Shown here one piece after another: positions 1-5,247 of a DNA stretch of 5,401 nt. The notes beneath the pieces were generated by a model. The model had not been told where the DNA came from. It made no database searches and worked only from the letters and a program-made list of their open reading frames with translations. Position 1 is the first letter of the stretch, and the number at the start of each line of letters is the position of its first letter. The stretch is taken from positions 1-5,401 of the forward strand of contig NIVA01000148.1 in NCBI GenBank assembly GCA_002254335.1, written 5' to 3'. This DNA comes from Bacteroidetes bacterium 4572_114. GTDB taxonomy: Bacteria > Bacteroidota > Bacteroidia > Bacteroidales > 4484-276. The translations under genes and the position numbers were made by a program.

Positions 1-87
1 GGTATTAATCTGAAATCACAAACCATCGACTTTATGGACAGACTAAAATTAGCATCAGTTCCCAAACCAAAGATGAGTTTAGTCTAA
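1..87 (+). CDS. Possible 3' end of an upstream gene (partial)
   Basis: Frame 1 is open from the first base to a TAA at 85-87, giving 28 residues that end in KPKMSLV. The other two frames hit stops within the first 12 bases. The fragment is too short to recognise and has no visible domain or membrane segment. A gene on the same strand directly upstream of the exported repeat protein would be unsurprising, but 28 open codons in AT-rich DNA can occur by chance. This reading competes with the frame-3 remnant described at 45-110; both cannot be the true coding frame over the same bases. Confidence 0.25.
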   Translation, partial: GINLKSQTIDFMDRLKLASVPKPKMSLV

Positions 88-110
88 AAAGCAAACATTT
101 AGTAGAATAG
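45..110 (+). pseudogene. Possible remnant of a DUF4097-like gene
   Basis: In frame 3 these bases read KISISSQTKDEFSLKSKHLVE and then a TAG stop at 108-110. The stretch KDEFSLK resembles NDKFSLK at residues 69-75 of the exported protein that starts at 279, and the residues before it alternate in a similar beta-strand way. At DNA level 69-89 and 483-503 agree at about 16 of 21 bases, and two of the codon differences (agt/agc, cta/ctc) are synonymous. A stop at 6-8 in this frame means no long ORF reaches the window start. I infer a decayed or frameshifted paralogue fragment. The match is short and could be chance, and a frame-1 reading of 1-87 is the alternative. Confidence 0.22.
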
Positions 111-191
111 CTGTCAGACAGTTTAAACAAAAGTAAAATACATAATACCTTAGCTGCAATGTGTAAGTTGAAGGATAACTGTCTGACAGCT
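109..191. repeat. 15-bp perfect inverted repeat with 53-nt spacer
   Basis: The arm AGCTGTCAGACAGTT (109-123) is the exact reverse complement of 177-191. Each arm also contains a smaller odd palindrome CTGTC-N-GACAG (111-121 and 179-189, centres 68 bp apart). The right arm runs into five Ts (191-195), so as RNA it could be a long-loop terminator for whatever lies upstream. Alternatively the two dyads could be paired operator half-complexes upstream of the gene at 279. The spacer is AT-rich with no ORF. The sequence does not decide between terminator, operator pair and mobile-element ends. Confidence 0.6.
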
Positions 192-278
192 TTTTAGACC
201 TGACCCCCTGACCCAAAGATGAACCCCAAAATAATGTAACATTTATCAATATTTATCGTCAATAAAAATAACTGAAAC
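192..278 (+). other. Leader of the DUF4097-like gene
   Basis: This short stretch separates the inverted repeat from the start codon at 279. It holds a tandem 8-mer, CTGACCCC/CTGACCCA (200-215), and a second copy of CCAAAGATGA (213-222, also at 67-76). The last 50 bases are AT-rich with no Shine-Dalgarno, as is usual in Bacteroidota. I found no TAnnTTTG -7 element here, so the promoter is unresolved. Confidence 0.4.
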
Positions 279-965
279 ATGAAAATTACTTTCACAATAA
301 TAATTATTTGCACCCTGTTTTCAACAATACAGGCACAGGATATTTTTGAGAAATCAATAGACATAAAAACCAATAAAACAGTAAGCCTCGATTTTGATTT
401 CGCCGACCAGATCATCATTAAAACCTGGGATAAAAAAGAGGCTTATGTTAAAGCAACCGTAAATATTAACGACAATAAGGACAATGATAAATTTAGCCTC
501 AAAGTTTCATCAGACAAAAACGGGGCAAGTTTTGAATCGGACATCAAAGACCTCGAAAAATTGAGCAAGCATAAAACCCGATACCAACATGGGGTAATAG
601 TCAGGGATGATAACCACTGCATTCATATGGAAATTGATTTTGAGGTTTTCCTGCCCGGATCGGTACAGATTGATATTAACACCATCAGCGGGGACATCGA
701 GATAATTGGACTGTCGGAACCAATGGACATAAAAACCATCAGTGGTTTTATCGACATTACAATCAATCCGAAAAGCAGGGTAGGGTTTAACCTGGAAACC
801 ATAACAGGTGGGTTTTACTCAAACCTCGACCTGGATATTTTAAAACAAACAGACTGGAAACATCATTTTGTTGGGGGCGACCTGGAAGCAAAACTTAATG
901 GTGGTGGCACCGAAATAAACCTGGAGACAATTAGTGGTGATATTTATTTGAGGGAAGAAAAATAA
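279..965 (+). CDS. Exported DUF4097-like repeat protein
   Basis: This 228-residue protein starts with a classical signal peptide: Lys2, a hydrophobic core at about residues 4-16, and probable cleavage after IQAQ (20). There is no lipobox around Cys11, so a soluble periplasmic or surface location is more likely than a lipoprotein. Residues 22-125 are beta-rich and charged. The second half carries four spaced copies of a short motif: NTISGDIEI (134-142), KTISGFIDI (152-160), ETITGGFYS (173-181) and ETISGDIYL (216-224). Repeated T-I-S-G-D-I strands are typical of the DUF4097/putative-adhesin beta-solenoid family. No catalytic residues are evident and the molecular function of that family is unsettled. 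The ATG at 279 is preferred because it opens the signal peptide directly and the upstream leader is non-coding. A terminator-like hairpin follows 30 bp after the stop, so the gene is probably transcribed alone or last. Confidence 0.88.
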   Translation: MKITFTIIIICTLFSTIQAQDIFEKSIDIKTNKTVSLDFDFADQIIIKTWDKKEAYVKATVNINDNKDNDKFSLKVSSDKNGASFESDIKDLEKLSKHKTRYQHGVIVRDDNHCIHMEIDFEVFLPGSVQIDINTISGDIEIIGLSEPMDIKTISGFIDITINPKSRVGFNLETITGGFYSNLDLDILKQTDWKHHFVGGDLEAKLNGGGTEINLETISGDIYLREEK

Positions 966-994
966 TCGGACATGAACTTTTAGTCCATTAAACT

Positions 995-1038
995 CTGTCA
1001 GGTCCTGCCCCCGATAGTTATCGGGGCTGACAGGTTTT
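995..1038 (+). terminator. Rho-independent-type terminator after the DUF4097-like gene
   Basis: An inner stem CCCCGATA (1009-1016) pairs with TATCGGGG (1019-1026). An outer stem CTGTCAG (995-1001) pairs with CTGACAG (1027-1033), leaving a 7-nt one-sided bulge (1002-1008). Four Ts follow (1035-1038). It sits 29 bp after the stop codon at 965, where a terminator is expected. The U-tract is short, so efficiency is uncertain. Its outer arms use the same CTGTCAG/CTGACAG words as the inverted repeat before the gene, so it may belong to a repeat family rather than being gene-specific. Confidence 0.6.
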
Positions 1039-1040
1039 AC

Positions 1041-1084
1041 ACGCATCTAATTCCCTTAGCGACTTTAAGTCGCTTAGGGAATAA
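1041..1084. repeat. Near-palindromic intergenic repeat, copy 1
   Basis: The arms 1050-1065 and 1067-1082 (core ATTCCCTTAGCGACTT) pair over 16 positions with one T-T mismatch (1057/1075) around a single central T. The word ACGCAT precedes the palindrome and AA follows it; both are also present in the related copy at 5170-5236, which helps define the unit. ACAGGTTTT occurs just before (1030-1038) and just after (1084-1092), resembling a target-site duplication. No ORF crosses it convincingly. It could fold as RNA or cruciform DNA; its role is unknown. Confidence 0.65.
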
Positions 1085-1189
1085 CAGGTTTTGAAGCTTT
1101 AACCTCAGATGAATGGGAATAATAAATTTAAAATTATCGTAATTATTTAGCTGCTTCTAATCAGTCCAAATCAAATGCCCGCTACCATA
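1085..1189. other. AT-rich spacer with no recognised feature
   Basis: I see no plausible gene, tRNA or strong hairpin here. The only structure is a weak AGGTT...AACCT pairing near 1087-1105 and an AT-rich run around 1120-1150. It separates the near-palindrome from the GC-rich multi-hairpin element. Confidence 0.4.
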
Positions 1190-1323
1190 GACCCCCTCTA
1201 ACTCCCCCTTCCCATACGGACTTCCTTCGGTCGAAGGGGGAGAATGCCACCGCACTGGCTGCTGCAGAGGCTCGTGCGTGGGGGACTCCCTTCCCTTTCA
1301 GGGGAAGGGGCGGGGATGGGGTC
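1190..1323. repeat. 134-bp GC-rich multi-hairpin intergenic element
   Basis: The ends are inverted: GACCCC at 1190-1195 and GGGGTC at 1318-1323, continuing as an imperfect C-rich/G-rich pairing inward. Inside are three successive hairpins. The first is CTCCCCCTTC (1202-1211) with 1233-1242, a perfect 10-bp stem and 21-nt loop. The second is CCAC-GCAC (1247-1255, one bulged C) with GTGCGTGG (1274-1281). The third is CCCTTCCC (1288-1295) with GGGAAGGG (1302-1309). Drawn out, this is cloverleaf-like. Open frames across it (for example on the minus strand, 1182-1382) read as low-complexity sequence and are not credible genes. CCCCCTCTAACTCCCCCTT-type sequence is familiar to me from Bacteroidota intergenic repeats, so a non-autonomous dispersed element is likely. 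Confidence 0.6.
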
Positions 1324-1420
1324 AGAAAGATTTTGCAAATAAAACAACCAGCAAAATAATTACAAAATATCCACCATAACAAAGGCCGATGAATAACTCA
1401 GTACCCCATCCACTTTTCCC
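1324..1420. other. Spacer with no recognised feature
   Basis: This AT-rich sequence lies between the multi-hairpin element and the small GCCCG hairpin. I see no gene, TAnnTTTG promoter element or significant repeat in it, although the promoter for the permease gene could lie here or in the following 80 bases. Confidence 0.35.
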
Positions 1421-1447
1421 TGCCCGACTTCGTCATTCAGGCGGGCA
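1421..1447. repeat. Small TGCCCG/CGGGCA hairpin
   Basis: TGCCCG (1421-1426) pairs with CGGGCA (1442-1447) around a 15-nt loop that contains GAC-TTC-GTC. It is 53 bp before the permease start and abuts the 8-bp tandem array. It lacks a following T-run, so it is not a convincing terminator. The loop resembles those of the other hairpins in the window. Confidence 0.45.
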
Positions 1448-1479
1448 TTCTTCCGTCTTTCCATGCTTCCATTCTTCCA
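1446..1479. repeat. Short 8-bp tandem array (CATTCTTC type)
   Basis: Four consecutive 8-mers can be read: CATTCTTC, CGTCTTTC, CATGCTTC and CATTCTTC (1446-1477), then CA. It is the same period and base pattern as the long array at the right edge (5289-5401), on the same strand. It ends only about 20 bp before the permease start codon, so it probably lies within or next to the 5' leader. Confidence 0.6.
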
Positions 1480-1500
1480 ACTTTTAATAAAAACTAAACC

Positions 1501-3849
1501 ATGATCTGGAACTATCTCAAATCAGCAATCCGCAATATCCGCACACAAAAGGGATATGCATTTATTAACATCCTTGGCCTGTCGATTGGACTGGCAGCAA
1601 CCATCCTTATCATGCTATGGGTGGTAAACGAGTTGAGCTTCAACCGCAACAACAAGAATTTTAGCAATATTTACCGCGTTGTCCAACAACAAATGTATTC
1701 TTCCGGGCCATTGACCACACCATGTATGCCCGGCCCATTGGCTGCCGACCTCAAAAATGACTTTCCCGAGTTTGTGGATGTTTTCAGGTTTTATGAAATT
1801 TCGGGCGTCATTAGCTACAAGGAAAAACGTTTTGCTGATTATGTTCAACTTGCCGACTCGGGATTATTCAATGTTTTTAGCTTCCAATTTCTTCAGGGAT
1901 CTCCTAAAACTGCTTTACGGCCATACACTGCTATCCTTTCCCGCAAAGGGGCAGAAAAATATTTTGGCGATGAAGACCCCATGGGCAAAGTATTAAAACT
2001 GAACAATGAATTAAGTTTACGGGTGAATGGCATCATAGAAAACCCACCCGAAAACTCATCTTTCGATAAGGAAATATTTATCCCTTTTCAACATCTAAAA
2101 GACCTGGGCTGGACAATTGACCGCTACGGATGGAACACTTTTTATATTTACGTACAGCTCCCTGAAAATGTAGATTATGCGCAGGTCAACGACAAAATTA
2201 AAGACTACTTCAAAAAGATAAGGGACGATGATGAACTGCAAGTCGAGCTTTTCCTTTTCCCGTTAAAAAACGAAAGGCTCTATTCGTTCACAGGCGCACC
2301 TGCCCAAATCACCAACATCTATATTTTTTCAATCATTGCCATATTCATCTTGCTAATTGCATGCATCAACTTTATGAACCTCGCCACAGCAAGGGCATCG
2401 AAACGTGGCAGGGAAATCGGGCTAAGGAAAGTAGTGGGCGCACAGCAGCGCCAACTAATATTTCAGTTTATAAGCGAATCGGTGGTTATGGCCCTTTTGG
2501 CCCTGGTTATCTCAATAATTTTAACCACGCTGTTTCTACCAACATTTAACGATCTTACAGAAAAGACATTAACTTTTAACCTGTTAAATCCATATACGAT
2601 AATCACTTTATTGGGGATCGCTTTATTGACCGGCCTGGTGGCAGGCAGTTACCCGGCGTTTTATATGGCAACGCTCAACCCGCTTAAAACCATCCGCAAA
2701 AGCACAAGTGGGGTTAGTGGCAACCCCTGGTTCAGGCGGTCGTTGGTAGTATTTCAGTTTGTCCTGTCAATTGGGCTTATCATCAGTACAATCGTGATAT
2801 ACAAGCAAATCACTTATATCCAGGACAAAAATCTTGGGATGAACAAAGAGAATGTGATCTATGCCAGGGTAAGGGGCGATATGCCTGAAAACTTCTATGA
2901 CTTTAAAAATAAGATTTTACAGGACCCAAATGTAATCAACGCTTCCAGGTCATCGCACCTTCCGTTTTATGTTGGTAGCAACAGTGGTGGGCTGGGTTGG
3001 TTGGGAAAGGATACTGATGATGATGTGTTGATCGGGTTCGAAAGGGCTGATTGGGATTACCTCGAAACTATGCAAATGGAGTTGGTGGAAGGCCGCTTTT
3101 TTGAGCAGGGGTACTCAACCGATTCAACGGCGGTGGTGGTTAATGAATCGGCCATAAAAACCATGGGCATGAAGGATCCCATCGGGAAATGGATAAGTTT
3201 TGGAGATGATGAAGCTGACCGATATACAATTATAGGGGTGCTCAAGGATTTCCACTTCCTACCGTTTAACCACGAAATAGAGCCATTGTCGGTCTTCTTC
3301 CAGCCACAAGAATCACAATTCATGTTGATAAAGGTAAATGGCCAAAAAACTGAAGAAGCCATTGCCCATATCGAAAAAACATGGAATAATTTTCTGCCCG
3401 CCTTTCCTTTCGAGTACCGCTTTTTAGACGATTACTACGGCAAAATTTACAGCGATGAAGCAAGCCTGGCACGTCTGATAAAATACTTTGCGATACTGGC
3501 AATCATTATCTCCTGCCTTGGTTTGTTTGGCCTTGCTTCGTTCACAGCCGCGCAAAGGACAAAAGAGATAGGTATCCGTAAGGTGTTGGGTTCGTCCATT
3601 GGCAAGATTATTATATTACAGCAGCGCGAGTTTATCTGGCTGGTGGTTGTGGCAAATGTTATTTCATGGCCGGTATCGTGGTATTTTATGAACAATTGGC
3701 TTGATAGTTATGTTTATAAAATCAATTTATCTTTTATCTTCTTTTTCATTGCAGGGGGCCTGTCGCTGGCCATCACATTCCTCACAGTATTTTTCCTTGC
3801 TTACAGGGCAGCTTTAAAAAACCCGGTTGATGCTATAAAATACGAATAG
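1501..3849 (+). CDS. ABC transporter permease, MacB/FtsX-like (two FtsX domains)
   Basis: This 782-residue inner-membrane protein has the duplicated layout usual for large Bacteroidota FtsX-family permeases, and its length is normal. Predicted membrane segments lie at about 21-43, 273-296, 321-345, 366-388, 415-436, 660-682, 708-730 and 744-768. The large extracytoplasmic regions 45-270 and 437-658 correspond to MacB-type periplasmic domains. Each half has the conserved cytoplasmic coupling motif after its FtsX helix: GREIGLRKVVGA (303-314) and TKEIGIRKVLG (687-697). The C-terminus NPVDAIKYE matches the family's usual NPV-x-A-hydrophobic-x-YE ending. MacB-like systems couple cytoplasmic ATP hydrolysis to periplasmic conformational change and are linked to lipoprotein, peptide or toxin handling; the substrate here cannot be told. 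No ATPase gene lies in the window, so the partner is encoded elsewhere or just outside. The ATG at 1501 starts the canonical basic segment before helix 1. No frameshift or missing region is seen. Confidence 0.95.
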   Translation: MIWNYLKSAIRNIRTQKGYAFINILGLSIGLAATILIMLWVVNELSFNRNNKNFSNIYRVVQQQMYSSGPLTTPCMPGPLAADLKNDFPEFVDVFRFYEISGVISYKEKRFADYVQLADSGLFNVFSFQFLQGSPKTALRPYTAILSRKGAEKYFGDEDPMGKVLKLNNELSLRVNGIIENPPENSSFDKEIFIPFQHLKDLGWTIDRYGWNTFYIYVQLPENVDYAQVNDKIKDYFKKIRDDDELQVELFLFPLKNERLYSFTGAPAQITNIYIFSIIAIFILLIACINFMNLATARASKRGREIGLRKVVGAQQRQLIFQFISESVVMALLALVISIILTTLFLPTFNDLTEKTLTFNLLNPYTIITLLGIALLTGLVAGSYPAFYMATLNPLKTIRKSTSGVSGNPWFRRSLVVFQFVLSIGLIISTIVIYKQITYIQDKNLGMNKENVIYARVRGDMPENFYDFKNKILQDPNVINASRSSHLPFYVGSNSGGLGWLGKDTDDDVLIGFERADWDYLETMQMELVEGRFFEQGYSTDSTAVVVNESAIKTMGMKDPIGKWISFGDDEADRYTIIGVLKDFHFLPFNHEIEPLSVFFQPQESQFMLIKVNGQKTEEAIAHIEKTWNNFLPAFPFEYRFLDDYYGKIYSDEASLARLIKYFAILAIIISCLGLFGLASFTAAQRTKEIGIRKVLGSSIGKIIILQQREFIWLVVVANVISWPVSWYFMNNWLDSYVYKINLSFIFFFIAGGLSLAITFLTVFFLAYRAALKNPVDAIKYE

Positions 3850-3867
3850 ATTGGTGAGGAGGGGGCC

Positions 3868-3888
3868 GGGTGACGGGTGTCGGATGAC
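3868..3888. repeat. Short 7-bp tandem repeat
   Basis: GGGTGAC, GGGTGTC and GGATGAC follow each other (3868-3888) 18 bp after the permease stop. The units differ by one or two bases. It is probably a simple-sequence tract. Open frames that cross it (3851-4099 and 3930-4142) also cross the large stem-loop and have no recognisable protein features, so I do not call genes here. Confidence 0.4.
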
Positions 3889-3936
3889 AGTGATTAATAG
3901 GGCGGCTGAACCGGGCTTTCCGTTTGTAGTTGTCTC

Positions 3937-4016
3937 ATGCCGGCTGTTTTTTTGTAAGTGTGCAGGGGTCTTCCTTCGTCAGCCACTGCACACCAACAAA
4001 AAAAATCAGCCGGCAT
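3937..4016. repeat. 80-bp long stem-loop between permease and T9SS gene
   Basis: The outer arms ATGCCGGCTG (3937-3946) and CAGCCGGCAT (4007-4016) pair perfectly. Seven Ts (3947-3953) face eight As (3998-4005), with T4006 bulged. GT (3954-3955) pairs with AC (3996-3997). After a 2x2 internal loop, GTGTGCAG (3958-3965) pairs with CTGCACAC (3986-3993), and the terminal loop includes CTTCCTTCG (3970-3978). It could act as a terminator or transcript-end stabiliser for the permease, being 87 bp after its stop. However, no T-run follows the right arm, and the A/T tracts inside the stem are unusual. A small non-autonomous mobile element is equally possible. Confidence 0.65.
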
Positions 4017-4193
4017 TTCAACAAGCTACCACTTCAATCCCTGCCGCAGTACAACAACTTAATAATCATCCAGGTGACTTTGAATCGCTATGGGAATAAA
4101 ACAGGATTGCCCAAATATTTTATTAAATATCCACTTTCATAAAAAATGTTGTTTACTACTGCATGCAATTCATCTTTTCTTGAAATTTTTTTG
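4017..4193. other. Promoter-proximal spacer with no recognised gene
   Basis: There is no convincing ORF with its own start and composition. The reading frame of the following gene happens to be open back to 4090, but the residues it would add are not signal-like. A short AT hairpin, ATATTT (4115-4120) with AAATAT (4125-4130), is the only structure seen. Confidence 0.35.
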
Positions 4194-4201
4194 TAAATTT
4201 G
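4194..4201 (+). promoter_or_regulatory. Bacteroidota-type -7 promoter element
   Basis: TAAATTTG fits the TAnnTTTG -7 consensus exactly and ends 26 bp before the ATG at 4228, which would give a 5' leader of about 20 nt. No good TTTG -33 element is seen at the usual spacing, so recognition may rely on the -7 box alone or the match may be fortuitous. Confidence 0.5.
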
Positions 4202-4227
4202 TCAGCTTAACCATAACAATAAAATCT

Positions 4228-5136
4228 ATGAAAAAGATTCTAATACTGATGGTAGGGATACTAATTTCAGTTCAAACTTACTCCCAGTGGAACTGGCCAA
4301 TAATCACTTTTGATGATTCAACCTATTTGAATTATATAATAATCGATACAATTTCAAATACTAACAATATCTGGCAGGTAGGGGCACCTGATAAAATTAA
4401 TTTTACACAGGCGTATTCCCAACCTAATGCGATGGTAACTGACACCAATCAGCCTTATCCGGCCAACGATACTTCAATATTTTATATCAGGTATGTTACT
4501 CCCGAAAATATTTGGGGATCAGGTTGGGTTCAAACCGCACTTGTTTTCCGTTACAAAATAGATACTGATGAAGATTTTGATTTCGGGAAAATTGAATTCT
4601 CTCCCGATAATGGACAATTATGGATTGATTATTCAAATGACACAATATATAACAATTGCTACTATTTAACCTCAGATCCTGTTTTCACAGGTACAAGTGT
4701 GTCATGGTCCCAATTTGGGGTTTATAATGAACCTTACAGTTTTAATATCAATGATGGTGATACCGTTTGGTATAGGTTTACTTTTATTAGCGATGGGATA
4801 CAAAACCAAAACGATGGCTGGATGATAGACGACATCTATTTGGAAGATATTTACGAAGGGGTTGAAGAATCTATCAATAGAACTATTTCTCTTAATATTT
4901 ATCCAAATCCGGTAAAAAATCAAAGTGTTTTCATTCTTTTTGAAAACATCACTTGTTTTGATAATATTGAATTAATGTGTTATAATGTTTATGGTTTGAT
5001 GATGTACAAGGAAAGGGTTGACCGCCATCAGAGCGAAAGCAGGGTTTCAACTGAGGGCTGGCCACCAGGGATATACATGGCCATCATTTCCAGTAATGGC
5101 ACCGCCATAGGCAAGCGCAAGTTTGTGGTTGAGTAA
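4228..5136 (+). CDS. Secreted protein with T9SS type A sorting domain
   Basis: This is a 302-residue exported protein. The signal peptide is MKKILILMVGILISVQTYSQ, with cleavage near 19-20. The frame is open upstream to 4090, but the ATG at 4228 is chosen because it opens the signal peptide and lies just after a -7 promoter box. Residues 21-208 form a beta-rich ectodomain. It contains WQVGAPDK (49-56), PNAMVTDTNQPYPANDTS (66-83) and DGWMIDDIYLED (196-207), a pattern seen in jelly-roll/MAM-like surface domains of Bacteroidota. I do not assign a binding partner or enzyme activity. Residues 220-302 are the type IX sorting tail: LNIYPNPVKN (222-231), a central strand region, WPPGIYMAI (278-286) and a final GKRKFVVE. 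In such proteins the tail directs outer-membrane export and is usually removed as the protein is anchored. The last 100 or so bases are much more GC-rich than the rest. The gene stands alone. Confidence 0.92.
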   Translation: MKKILILMVGILISVQTYSQWNWPIITFDDSTYLNYIIIDTISNTNNIWQVGAPDKINFTQAYSQPNAMVTDTNQPYPANDTSIFYIRYVTPENIWGSGWVQTALVFRYKIDTDEDFDFGKIEFSPDNGQLWIDYSNDTIYNNCYYLTSDPVFTGTSVSWSQFGVYNEPYSFNINDGDTVWYRFTFISDGIQNQNDGWMIDDIYLEDIYEGVEESINRTISLNIYPNPVKNQSVFILFENITCFDNIELMCYNVYGLMMYKERVDRHQSESRVSTEGWPPGIYMAIISSNGTAIGKRKFVVE

Positions 5137-5169
5137 ATGAATTTTATCCTTTTTCTAAACCAACCCTAT

Positions 5170-5236
5170 ACGCATTCAATTCCCTAAGCGACCCCATACG
5201 GACTACCTTCGTGTCGTTTGAACGCTAAGGGAATAA
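5170..5236. repeat. Near-palindromic intergenic repeat, copy 2 (with loop insert)
   Basis: ACGCAT (5170-5175) leads into ATTCCCTAAGCG (5179-5190), which pairs with CGCTAAGGGAAT (5223-5234) except for one A-A mismatch; AA follows. The first 23 bases match copy 1 (1041-1063) at 20 positions. Where copy 1 has a tight loop, this copy has a 32-nt loop containing CCCATACGGACTACCTTCG (5193-5211), nearly the same string as in the loop at 1211-1229. It begins 34 bp after the T9SS gene's stop and might also end its transcript. Confidence 0.6.
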
Positions 5237-5247
5237 AAGACTGCTCC

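Noticed and set aside
194..418. Minus-strand 74-codon open frame overlapping the DUF4097-like gene start
   Set aside because: It is antisense to the signal peptide and leader; its hydrophobic stretch is the complement of AT-rich DNA and shows no recognisable family.
1190..1323. tRNA-like cloverleaf
   Set aside because: Despite the multi-hairpin layout it lacks an acceptor stem, T-loop GTTCRA-like consensus and a 7-bp/5-bp stem pattern, so it is not a tRNA.
1182..1382. Minus-strand 66-codon open frame
   Set aside because: It lies over the GC-rich multi-hairpin repeat, and its translation is low-complexity (PSPPLPLKGKG, ASAAASAVA) with no family features.
3057..3695. Minus-strand open frames within the permease gene (3057-3362, 3320-3502, 3447-3695)
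   Set aside because: They are antisense shadows of a confidently identified, conserved coding sequence.
4115..4130. AT-rich hairpin ATATTT/AAATAT as a regulatory element
   Set aside because: A six-pair all-AT stem is weak and expected by chance in DNA of this composition.
3851..4142. Two overlapping plus-strand open frames (3851-4099 and 3930-4142)
   Set aside because: Both run through the 80-bp stem-loop and the 7-bp repeat, have no signal, domain or leader, and are best explained as chance openness.
4090..4227. N-terminal extension of the T9SS protein
   Set aside because: The frame is open to 4090, but the added residues precede a complete signal peptide at 4228, and a -7 promoter box at 4194-4201 lies inside the would-be extension.
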